From Bacteroidales bacterium (lineage in GTDB: Bacteria; Bacteroidota; Bacteroidia; Bacteroidales; Marinilabiliaceae): a stretch of DNA of 44,242 bases. How positions within the stretch are numbered: the first letter of the stretch is position 1; each line of letters begins with the position of its first letter. The stretch is from the NCBI GenBank assembly GCA_017960905.1, contig JAGCYH010000044.1, positions 1-44,242 on the forward strand, read 5' to 3'. Below, piece after piece: positions 35,501 to 43,205 of the stretch. The notes beneath the pieces are model-generated. The model was not told the DNA's origin, made no database searches, and worked only from the letters and a program-made list of their open reading frames with translations. The position numbers and the translations under genes are program-made.

Positions 35501-35724
35501 GACAACTTCAGTTGGGTTACACCCTTCCGAACGACATCTCGAGAAAAGCACTTATGGAGAATGTACGTGTGTTCGTTTCACTTGACAACTTCTTCACAAT
35601 CACAAACTATCCTGGTCTCGACCCGGAAACTGCTTGTACAAAGAACGCAGAACAGCTTGGTGTAGACCTCGGTACTTACCCGACTGCCAAGAAGTTTGTC
35701 TTCGGTGTTAATCTTTCATTCTAA
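32572..35724 (+). CDS. SusC/RagA-family TonB-linked outer membrane protein
   Basis: This is a 1050-residue outer membrane transporter for glycan oligosaccharides. It has a signal peptide (to about residue 26, ...SVFAQ), then a carboxypeptidase-regulatory-like domain (VSGVVTDETNQTVPGVAVMI, DMDGKYTI) and the plug with GYGVQKKSDLTGAVASV and the conserved EILKDAASAAIYG. The 22-strand barrel ends in the aromatic-terminated VFGVNLSF. ATG at 32572 is used; a GTG directly before it is also in frame. Codon use is strongly biased to a small set (for example GCT, GGT, AAC, ACT), unlike neighbouring genes, and no intragenic hairpins were noticed, as expected for a highly expressed gene. Partner of the SusD protein 6 nt downstream. 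Confidence 0.96.
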   Translation: MRKLLLLKKVVLACAMTLFSLSVFAQAHQVSGVVTDETNQTVPGVAVMIKGTSTGTVTDMDGKYTIQAADGDVLVFSFIGYSNQEQTVSGSTVNANMEPEAINLNEIVAVGYGVQKKSDLTGAVASVNSDDIKNLSTTDAASALQGKAAGVQILNYSGAPGEGAAIRVRGYSSNSGELGPLLIVDGLKVDNIQYLDPSMIQSMEILKDAASAAIYGAEAGNGVVLITTKAGAEGKGTINYSYKMTRSNLAKKPDVMNRNQFIEFMRMKGVDIDGLMKDNGDDGRIDTDWADELFETGIGHQHNLSVAGGNKNGKYFFALNYVTEDGMVVGNKDKYERLTAQINADYKIKDWLQVGTTNSIEKWATKSVSHMSETNSVMMSVFQNDPLTPVYYNSLDDFKQATRDVYNDPAKAGDDYKAFTDKTKYPNDFLVTRDKDGRIFAVSKYVDNDHGSPLIQLYRGNESRKGFTIRGTAFANLMPVKGLTITSRLGYRIGYSNTHNFTTPYYANSMAKANQYTISAADNTNYYYQWENFANYSKTFAMQHTLVLMAGMSYIENRNDNVNGSAQGPDILSAYEPNFQYLNYVNANDNTKKSFGNAPGRSANTSYYGRLTYSFANKYSLQANFRADAFDSSKLPSDKRWGKFPSFSAGWTLSNESFIQDNISPDILSFLKIRASWGRNGNINVLRNYPYSTTIALNSQFYQYDVKAGAAPSYGSKPSGLANPDLKWETSEQIDLGLDARFLNSRLTFTLDYYKKTTKDLLVSVNPVPEVGVSSTTVNGGDVENSGIEIELGWKDKIEDFSYSFKANFSTNKNELTKLNNTIPRLQYGSYYVSQLRTVCQVGDPLWCFYGYKFDKVNSEDGTYKLVDLNNDGLINDDDKTNIGSGMPKANVGFTLELGYKGFDFTMLGAGSFGQDIFPVLYRTDRPLNNTLDYYRQNTWTENNKGAKMPSMKVVANDTQFWASDANVFKGNFFKFRQLQLGYTLPNDISRKALMENVRVFVSLDNFFTITNYPGLDPETACTKNAEQLGVDLGTYPTAKKFVFGVNLSF

Positions 35725-35730
35725 TAAATT

Positions 35731-37443
35731 ATGGTTAATATGAATAAGTTTAAATTTCCTATAATGCTATGTGCATGCGCTGCATTAACAGTGGCGTGTG
35801 AGGATAATCTCGAAGAACCTCAGAAAGGCGTTACATCTTACGAAAACTATTATAAGACTGATGCCGATGCTGAAGGTGCACTTGTAGCAATGTATGCTAC
35901 TTACTGCGAAAACATTGCACGTCCGAACGGCGAAGCAATTATCTGCCCATATATCGCTTTGTTCAACCTTCCGGGTGACGACTTGTACGCTGCCGGTGAG
36001 TTCTATGGTGATAACGACTTCAACGGCGAGATTGACGAATTCCGTGAAGGTACTAACGCTCAGCTCGTAACAAGTATGTACAAAGGTTTTTATCAGATTA
36101 TTTATGGTGCTAACCTTGTAATTGAAAACATTACACCTGACTCGCAAGTTAAGAAACGTTGCGTTGCAGAAGCTCGCGTCATGAGAGCTTTCGCTCACAT
36201 GATGCTCGCTATAGGTTGGAACAACCCTCCTAAAGTCGACCACCTCTTGGGCGGTGATGCTCAGCCTGTTAACTGCGATCACAACGAGCTCCTCCAATGG
36301 TGCGCCGATGAGTGCTTGGAGTCTGTTGGCGATCTTGACGAACGTGCAAATACTGCCGACAAAAATGGTACTGCGAAGATTACTAAAGGTTTTGCTAACT
36401 TCGTAGCTGGTAAAGCTTTGGTATTCAAAGGCGATTTTGCAGCTGCTAAAGCTCCTCTGAAAGCTATCATCTCTTCTGGCAAATACGCTCTCGTTCCTAC
36501 CGAGCGAATTCGTGAGACATTCCACGTAGTAGGTGAAGGTAACGAAGAGGTAATTTTCGCTGGTAACATCCAACCGAACCCTGCTATTGGCGACTGGGGG
36601 GGGATGATAGAAAAGACCACCTGGATGCACATGGATATTTGGGGCTGGCGTAACGACCACTGGAACGGCAAACCATCGTCGGTTAAAGGCGGTTGGGGAG
36701 GTCTCGGTGTTCGCGAGGAATTCGCTGCTGAATTTGTTGCTAACGAAGGTGACTCACCTCGTCGTAAAGCTTGGATCTTGAAATATGATCCGGAAGTTCT
36801 TTACGAAATGGAGTATCCGGGCGATACAGTTGGCGGTAGCAAAGGCTTCACCAACGAACAGAAATCGACACTTGATGACCGTGGTATCAGAACCTACACT
36901 TATGGCCAGAGCGAGTATCTGCAGTACAAGAGATTGACCGATAACTCGGATATGACTTCTTGGTTCTCTCACTTGAATGTATTGATAGCTCGTTATGCCG
37001 AAGTTCTTCTTCTTTACGCTGAGGCTTGCGCACAGACTGGCGACAACGACGGTTTGCAATACCTCCAGGCTATTCAGACCCGTGCTGGTGCTCCTGTGAG
37101 CAGCACACTTACTCTCGATGCTGTTAAGAAAGAAAAGAAGTTTGAGATGTTCCTCGAAGGCTGCCGTTTCCCCGATATGGTACGTTGGGGTGAGGCTGCT
37201 ACAAGTGAAATTCTTAAACATAGTGGCGACAAAGTTCCGTACTTGTTCGATGCTAAATATGATGCTAATGGTAACGCTGAAGGCGTAGGTAGCGTCGAAT
37301 CTAAGCACCGTATCTATCTCGATTACAAGTCGCATAACGAGGGTAAAGAGCATGGTTTCAAAGCAGGCAAACACGAATACTTCCCATTCCCGTTTGCTGA
37401 GACTTCTATCAACCCTGCTATTCAGCAGAACCCAGGTTGGTAA
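35731..37443 (+). CDS. SusD/RagB-family surface glycan-binding lipoprotein
   Basis: This is a 570-residue lipoprotein that forms the lid of the SusC transporter at the cell surface. The lipobox LTVAC (Cys23) is followed by EDNLEEPQKG. The TPR-like helical domain holds AEGALVAMYATYCE, VAEARVMRAFAHMMLA, VLIARYAEVLLLYAEA and the C-terminal EKKFEMFLEGCRFPDMVRWGE. These are standard SusD landmarks. The same restricted codon use as susC. An ATG at 35740 is a possible alternative start. A strong terminator follows, so enzymes downstream need another promoter. Confidence 0.96.
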   Translation: MVNMNKFKFPIMLCACAALTVACEDNLEEPQKGVTSYENYYKTDADAEGALVAMYATYCENIARPNGEAIICPYIALFNLPGDDLYAAGEFYGDNDFNGEIDEFREGTNAQLVTSMYKGFYQIIYGANLVIENITPDSQVKKRCVAEARVMRAFAHMMLAIGWNNPPKVDHLLGGDAQPVNCDHNELLQWCADECLESVGDLDERANTADKNGTAKITKGFANFVAGKALVFKGDFAAAKAPLKAIISSGKYALVPTERIRETFHVVGEGNEEVIFAGNIQPNPAIGDWGGMIEKTTWMHMDIWGWRNDHWNGKPSSVKGGWGGLGVREEFAAEFVANEGDSPRRKAWILKYDPEVLYEMEYPGDTVGGSKGFTNEQKSTLDDRGIRTYTYGQSEYLQYKRLTDNSDMTSWFSHLNVLIARYAEVLLLYAEACAQTGDNDGLQYLQAIQTRAGAPVSSTLTLDAVKKEKKFEMFLEGCRFPDMVRWGEAATSEILKHSGDKVPYLFDAKYDANGNAEGVGSVESKHRIYLDYKSHNEGKEHGFKAGKHEYFPFPFAETSINPAIQQNPGW

Positions 37444-37493
37444 TCTACCGACTAAAATTTTGAACAATAGTTGATAAACTGACTTTCAGTTTG

Positions 37494-37528
37494 GAGGTTG
37501 CACCGAAAGGTGCAACCTCTTTTTTTTG
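37494..37528 (+). terminator. Terminator after susD
   Basis: A perfect 11-bp stem (37494-37504 with 37509-37519), gaaa loop and a run of eight T. Confidence 0.92.
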
Positions 37529-37577
37529 CTCGGATTCCGATGCGCAATGTAGTTCCGAACTATTATTTCGTTTTTTA

Positions 37578-37609
37578 TTTGATAATTTGAAATAACATCT
37601 TTATATTTG
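37578..37609 (+). promoter_or_regulatory. Promoter of the hybrid two-component regulator
   Basis: TTTG (37578-37581), 20 nt and TATATTTG (37602-37609) lie 26 nt before the GTG start. This would give basal expression of the sensor independent of susC/susD. Confidence 0.7.
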
Positions 37610-37635
37610 TTTTTCAAAAGAAAATTGAGAGAGCT

Positions 37636-40600
37636 GTGAAGAGTTTTAAAGCATTGATATTCGCCACTATCGGATTGCTGTCGGGCATTTCGGCGAAAGC
37701 CGAAATGTTCACTACAGAGAACGGACTGTCGAGCAGCATGATAAACCATGTTTACCAAGATTGCAATGGTATAGTGTGGATTTCGACAGAGTCGGGGCTC
37801 AACCGCTACGACGGCGCCAAACTGCTGTCGTACCTTCACGATGCGAGCAACCCGTATTCGATGCCAACAAACTATGTAACATATACTTACGGCAACGATT
37901 CGGTGCTTTACGTTGGCTCGCTTCAAGGTCTTTCGATGCTTGATATCAGAAGCAATAAATTCACTAAGATTCCGCTCATCGAGTGCGACGACAAGCGCGC
38001 CGATGCCAATATCAACAGCATCATAAAGCGCTCGACCGGCGAGATTTACGTCTCGACGTCGGGCCATGGAATCTTCATGCTTCATGAAGGCGACTCTGTC
38101 GCCTCGCAGATAAAGATTATATCGAGTTCGTACATTACCGATATGTGCGAAGACTCGCGCAACCGTTTGTGGATTTCGACAAGCGACCAAGGCGTGTTCT
38201 GCATCGAAACTAACGGATTGGGCTACAACTACAAAATCAAGAACGACAAAGAGCGCACCCAGATATCGTCGATATGTGAGGCAAGCGACGGAAACATATA
38301 TGTAAGCACCATGAACGACGGCTTGTATATATGCAACAAAGTGGAGAGCAAACTTGAGAAACTGCCTTTGCCTGAGCTCGAGAATGTGCCTATAAAGACA
38401 CTTCACCGTCTCGGCGACATTATCTTGATAGGCAGCGACGGAATGGGTTTGAAATACTACGACATCGCGACTAAGACGGTTAAAGATTATGAGATAAGCT
38501 CGGTGGATTTCAATATATCGAAGTCGAAAATACACTCGATAGTTATTGATAATCAGGGAAATATGTGGCTTGGTATGTTCCAGAAAGGCGTGATGGTGAT
38601 ACCATCACGTCAGAACCAGTTCGGATACATTGGGCCAAATTCGGTAATGAAAGACAACATAGGCAACAACTGCATCATGGCAGTGTTCAAGTCGTCGTCC
38701 GACGACTTGTGGGTTGGCACCGATTTCGACGGCATTTTCCAGCTCGACAAAGACTATAATCTGAAGCACCACTACGAGTACGACCGCCTCAGGCGTGGTG
38801 TGCCAGCCACTACGATGGCTTTCGCCGAAGACGAAAAACATCAGATTTGGGTGGGCTCGTTTCTGTCGGGTTTGTCGATAATAAACCCTGTAACGCGCGA
38901 GTGCAGAGAGATTTCCACGATATACAATGCAACAGTGCCGCAATCGGCACTGAACAGCATTGTCAAAGGTCGCAATGGTGAAATGTGGCTCGGTTACTTG
39001 GGTGGCGGACTTGTGAAAATAGATACGCGCCGTGAGCGTGTGGAACGCTTCGCAGCACCGTCCGGGGCGATTTATCGCCCCGACCTCAATGTGCTGCCGA
39101 GTGCCTGGATAAACAGCCTGCTTCTGACTTCCGACAACAAACTCTACATTGGCACTTATGGCGGCTGGGCTTGCCTCGACATTGATAAAAACAGCTTCCT
39201 CTCTGCTTTCGGAACCGAAAACAGCATGTTCGCCAATGATGTGGTTTACTGCCAATGTGAGGATAAAGAACACAAAATATGGCTTGGCACAGAAAACGGC
39301 ATCATACATTATAATCCTCAGACAAAGGATTTTACACGTTATACAACCGACGATAATCTGACAAGCAACAGCATCTGTGCCATTGAGATTGACGAAAACA
39401 ACGACTTGTGGATTAGCACTCCCAACGGATTGAACCACTTCAGTGTCAAAGACACCACTATCACCAACTACAAGGCTATCGATGGCATTCAGGGCAACGA
39501 GTTCAGCAAAATGACGAGTTTCAAAGACAACAACGGAACTCTGTTTTTTGGCGGAACCAACGGCATCACTTATTTCACGCCGCACAACATTAGCAAAAAC
39601 GCCAGCATGCCGACCATAAAAGTTACCGACATATATGAATTCGGTAAACGCATAGTATCTGACACTAAGTCAGGTAGTTATACAATAATCGGTCAGCCCG
39701 AGCCCGGCTACGACTATAAGTACGACTTTTCCGACAACACCAGTTTGATTGCCATCGAGCTTGCTACGAAGGAGTATTTCAACAACCAGAGGTTGTCGTA
39801 TATGTACAAAATCAACGACAATGATTGGGTAGAGCTTGCCAATGGCCAAAATCTGATAATACTCAACGACCCGGCCCCCGACACTTATATCATTAACGTT
39901 AAGGCTAAAAATGAGGTGCAGGAGTCGGCTGTGCAGACAATACTGCTCACGGTGCATGCTGCATGGTATGCAACTACAGCTGCCAAAGTATGTTACGTAA
40001 TTTTGGCTTTGATAATAATTGCTGCATTTGTATTACAAATGCAGTCGAAATATCGCACAAAACAGAAGCTCAATGAGCATATAAACCGCGAAAAAATCAA
40101 CGAGGCGAAAATCAATTTCTTCACCGACATATCGCATGATATTCGCACTCCTATGACGCTGATAGTGAGTCCGTTGCAGAAACTTATCCGTACCGATAAG
40201 GACCCTGTGCGCTCTGAGTGCTACAGCACCATAAGCAAAAACGCCCAGCGCATTCTGAGTCTGGTGAATCAGCTGCTCGATGTGAGGAAAATTGAGAAAG
40301 GACAGCTTGTGTTGCGTTTCCACGAGACGCTTATAGCCGATGTGATCAAAGGCATCTTTGATGCCTTTGTGATGCAAGCACAAAGCAAAGGTATTGATTA
40401 TAAGTTTGTTAACAATACGACAGACCTTAAGGCCTACGTCGATAATGAGCAGTTCGACAAGATAATAAGCAATGTGCTTTCGAATGCATTTAAGTTCACA
40501 CCCGAAAAAGGCTCTATAACAGTTACTTTGTCGGCGAATGCCGACAAATACACCATCGACGTTGCCGATACAGGCATTGGACTGAAAGCAGGCGAGGAGG

Positions 40601-41706
40601 AGCTTATCTTCAACCGTTTCTATCAGATAGAGCCAGGGCAGCAGGCTATAGCCGGCACCGGTATCGGACTGCATCTGACGCGTTCGCTTGTGCAGCTGCA
40701 TCATGGCACCATTACTGCCGAAAACAATCCTGGCGGTGTCGGGTGCCACTTCACCATTGTTTTGCCTTTGGGGCGTAAACACTTGACTGATGATGAGATA
40801 TCGAACGATGTTCTTCCGACGCGCCTTGCCGAAGACGACATTTCAGAGCCAGTTAGCTCAGCGCCAACCGGCGCTGAGTCGGAGAAAGCGCAGCAATACC
40901 GTCGTTACCGCATGGCTTTGGTCGAGGACGATATCGCCATTCGCGAATACATTGCCAAAGAGCTGTCGAAGGATTATAATATCGATACGTATAATAATGG
41001 GCGTGAGGCACTTAGCGGCATTATTACTAAAAAATACGATGTCGTTGTGAGCGATATTATGATGCCCGAACTCGACGGACTGGCTTTGTGCAAAAAGGTC
41101 AAGCAGAACGTCAATACAAACCATATTCCGGTGATTTTGCTTACAGCAAAATCGAGTGAGGACGACATGATTGTCGGCCTCGACAATGGCGCCGACGCTT
41201 ACATAGTCAAACCGTTCAGCATAGAGATTTTATCGCGAAATATCAGAAATCTCATACGCAATCGCGAGCAATTGAAAGCCAATTATAGTGGTCAGCAGAC
41301 ACAGGACAGCAAGGTGAAGAAAATTACGGAAATGTCGCCAGATGAGAAACTTATGACGAAGGTGATGGACGTGATAAATGAAAACTTAAGCAATCCGAAT
41401 CTTAATGTTGAGATGCTTGCCGACAAAGTGGGCATAAGCCGTGTGCATTTGCACCGCAAACTCAAGGAGATAACCAGCCAGACGACGCGCGACTTCATTA
41501 AAAGCATACGTTTGCAGCAAGCTGCAAAACTGCTTTCGGAGAAACATTATGACATAAATCGTGTCGCAGAATTAGTTGGTTTCGATAATAATAACTATTT
41601 TTCGACCGTTTTTAAGGAAATGTATGGTATGACCCCGTCGAAGTACCTCACGGAACATAATAATAAAAACAAAGATAAAGACGACACTATTAAAGACAAA
41701 GATTAA
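37636..41706 (+). CDS. Hybrid two-component system regulator (HTCS)
   Basis: This 1356-residue one-protein sensor and transcription factor controls the polysaccharide locus. In order: signal peptide (to about residue 22); two periplasmic propellers of Reg_prop repeats (QDCNGIVWISTESGLNRYDG, DSRNRLWISTSDQGVF and many more); a Y_Y_Y domain (about 700-770); one transmembrane helix (about 784-806); HisKA with His834 in DISHDIRTP; HATPase with DTGIGLKAGEEELIF; a receiver with Asp1140 in SDIMMPELDG and VKPF; and an AraC-type HTH (about 1250-1345, VGISRVHLHRKLKE). The start is GTG. At least six intragenic inverted repeats with arms of 9-10 bp occur, one in the codons of the transmembrane helix. Confidence 0.96.
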   Translation: MKSFKALIFATIGLLSGISAKAEMFTTENGLSSSMINHVYQDCNGIVWISTESGLNRYDGAKLLSYLHDASNPYSMPTNYVTYTYGNDSVLYVGSLQGLSMLDIRSNKFTKIPLIECDDKRADANINSIIKRSTGEIYVSTSGHGIFMLHEGDSVASQIKIISSSYITDMCEDSRNRLWISTSDQGVFCIETNGLGYNYKIKNDKERTQISSICEASDGNIYVSTMNDGLYICNKVESKLEKLPLPELENVPIKTLHRLGDIILIGSDGMGLKYYDIATKTVKDYEISSVDFNISKSKIHSIVIDNQGNMWLGMFQKGVMVIPSRQNQFGYIGPNSVMKDNIGNNCIMAVFKSSSDDLWVGTDFDGIFQLDKDYNLKHHYEYDRLRRGVPATTMAFAEDEKHQIWVGSFLSGLSIINPVTRECREISTIYNATVPQSALNSIVKGRNGEMWLGYLGGGLVKIDTRRERVERFAAPSGAIYRPDLNVLPSAWINSLLLTSDNKLYIGTYGGWACLDIDKNSFLSAFGTENSMFANDVVYCQCEDKEHKIWLGTENGIIHYNPQTKDFTRYTTDDNLTSNSICAIEIDENNDLWISTPNGLNHFSVKDTTITNYKAIDGIQGNEFSKMTSFKDNNGTLFFGGTNGITYFTPHNISKNASMPTIKVTDIYEFGKRIVSDTKSGSYTIIGQPEPGYDYKYDFSDNTSLIAIELATKEYFNNQRLSYMYKINDNDWVELANGQNLIILNDPAPDTYIINVKAKNEVQESAVQTILLTVHAAWYATTAAKVCYVILALIIIAAFVLQMQSKYRTKQKLNEHINREKINEAKINFFTDISHDIRTPMTLIVSPLQKLIRTDKDPVRSECYSTISKNAQRILSLVNQLLDVRKIEKGQLVLRFHETLIADVIKGIFDAFVMQAQSKGIDYKFVNNTTDLKAYVDNEQFDKIISNVLSNAFKFTPEKGSITVTLSANADKYTIDVADTGIGLKAGEEELIFNRFYQIEPGQQAIAGTGIGLHLTRSLVQLHHGTITAENNPGGVGCHFTIVLPLGRKHLTDDEISNDVLPTRLAEDDISEPVSSAPTGAESEKAQQYRRYRMALVEDDIAIREYIAKELSKDYNIDTYNNGREALSGIITKKYDVVVSDIMMPELDGLALCKKVKQNVNTNHIPVILLTAKSSEDDMIVGLDNGADAYIVKPFSIEILSRNIRNLIRNREQLKANYSGQQTQDSKVKKITEMSPDEKLMTKVMDVINENLSNPNLNVEMLADKVGISRVHLHRKLKEITSQTTRDFIKSIRLQQAAKLLSEKHYDINRVAELVGFDNNNYFSTVFKEMYGMTPSKYLTEHNNKNKDKDDTIKDKD

Positions 41707-41716
41707 AAAAAACATC

Positions 41717-43138
41717 ATGAGAAAGACAATTGCAACAACAGTTGCGCTAACATTGTGTACAGCAGCAGTTTACACTACAGCGCAAAACCCGATTATTCGC
41801 GATCAGTTCGCGGCCGACCCGACGGCTCGTGTGTTCAACGGAAAGGTTTATCTTTTCCCGTCGCACGACATTCCGCCCTCGTCGGCTTACGACTTTCCGC
41901 GTAAGGACTGGTTCTGTATGAACGACTACCACGTATTCTCGTCGGAGAATCTGACCGACTGGACCGACCACGGCGTTATTCTCGACCAGAAAAACGTACC
42001 TTGGGGCAACCCGACGGCTTACAGCATGTGGGCGCCCGACTGCGTTCAGGGTAAGGACGGCAAGTATTATTTCTACTACCCGAATGCGACTAAAGAAGGT
42101 CGCGGCTTCGGCATCGGCGTAGCCGTTGCCGAGAAGCCCGAAGGTCCGTACACTCCTATGGAGAAGAACATTGAAGGCGTCAATGGCATCGACCCGTGCG
42201 TGCTTCAGGCAAGCGACGGCAACAACTACTTGTTCTGGGGTGCAGGCAACTGCGCAAAACTGAAAGATAATATGGTGGAATTGGCCGAAGACAACCCAAC
42301 CGACACCATTAAATGGGGTCCGCGTCAGTTCGTTATGGTAGGCGTTCAATGCTTGAAAGGCCTGCCATCGCGCCAGGCCGAAGGCCCGTTCGCATTTGAG
42401 TACAACGGCAACTACTATCTGACATACCCATACGTGGTGAAAGATCGCGAAGCCCTTGGCTACGCGATGAGCAAGAACCCAATGGGCCCCTACGAATACA
42501 AAGGCCTGATTATGGAAGAACGTCCCGACTGCTGGACCAACCATCATTCGATAATCAATTTCAAAGGCCAATGGTATTTGTTCTATCACTACAACTATTA
42601 TTCTCCCAACTTCGACAAGAGCCGTTCGGCTTGCATTGAGAAGTTGGAATTCAACCCCGACGGTACTATTAAACCTGTTACAATGACGATACGTGGTGTG
42701 GGCATCACAAAAGCCACCGACAAGATTCAGATTGACCGCTATAGCAAAATAGGCGAGGGTGTTACTGTCGATTTTGTTTACGCTAACGACCCCGACACCA
42801 CCAAGCGTTTTGAAGGTTGGGAAGCAAAATTCAGCAAGAAAGGCGGTTGGATTGAGTACGACGATGTCGATTTTGGTCAGAACGATGTTATTAAGGCTTT
42901 TGCGCTGAAAGCTAAATTCAACACAGCAAAGAAGACCATTGTTCGTGTACACGTTGACAGTAAGACAGGCCCAGTTGTAGGCGAGTTTTCAACTGTGAAA
43001 TTCCCCGTAGGAATTCAGACTGATGGCTCATTGAAAATAACTGGTACAAAGACCAAGAATCCGAAAGGCGTTCACAATGTGTTTGTTGAACTGGCTGAAG
43101 GAGAAGATGTTAGTGTCGATTGGATAAGTTTTGAATAA
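41717..43138 (+). CDS. Glycoside hydrolase family 43 with C-terminal CBM6-like domain
   Basis: This is a 473-residue secreted enzyme (signal peptide to about residue 22, ...TTAQ). The five-bladed propeller of GH43 has the expected acids: general base Asp34 in FAADPTARVF, pKa-setting Asp159 in NGIDPCVLQ, and general acid Glu222 in RQAEGPFAFEYNG. From about 335 onward a beta-sandwich resembling CBM6 follows (GWEAKFSKKGGWIEYDDVDFG, VHNVFVELAEG). Activity is likely alpha-L-arabinofuranosidase or beta-xylosidase; the GH127 neighbour favours arabinofuranosidase. It starts 10 nt after the regulator, so it can be read from that promoter, and a terminator follows. Confidence 0.93.
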   Translation: MRKTIATTVALTLCTAAVYTTAQNPIIRDQFAADPTARVFNGKVYLFPSHDIPPSSAYDFPRKDWFCMNDYHVFSSENLTDWTDHGVILDQKNVPWGNPTAYSMWAPDCVQGKDGKYYFYYPNATKEGRGFGIGVAVAEKPEGPYTPMEKNIEGVNGIDPCVLQASDGNNYLFWGAGNCAKLKDNMVELAEDNPTDTIKWGPRQFVMVGVQCLKGLPSRQAEGPFAFEYNGNYYLTYPYVVKDREALGYAMSKNPMGPYEYKGLIMEERPDCWTNHHSIINFKGQWYLFYHYNYYSPNFDKSRSACIEKLEFNPDGTIKPVTMTIRGVGITKATDKIQIDRYSKIGEGVTVDFVYANDPDTTKRFEGWEAKFSKKGGWIEYDDVDFGQNDVIKAFALKAKFNTAKKTIVRVHVDSKTGPVVGEFSTVKFPVGIQTDGSLKITGTKTKNPKGVHNVFVELAEGEDVSVDWISFE

Positions 43139-43151
43139 TTTAATTATTAAT

Positions 43152-43188
43152 AAAAGAGGTGGATTGCGATAGCAATCCACCTCTTTTT
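43152..43188 (+). terminator. Terminator after the GH43 gene
   Basis: A perfect 16-bp stem (43152-43167 with 43172-43187) with a gata loop and a T-run. Confidence 0.92.
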
Positions 43189-43205
43189 ATAAAAAAACCA
43201 CAAAA

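Noticed and set aside
37486..38535. 349-codon open frame antisense to the start of the HTCS gene
   Set aside because: Runs through the susD terminator and HTCS promoter and has no recognisable domain.
41747..42952. 401-codon open frame antisense to the GH43 gene
   Set aside because: Shadow frame; the plus-strand frame has catalytic motifs and a signal peptide.
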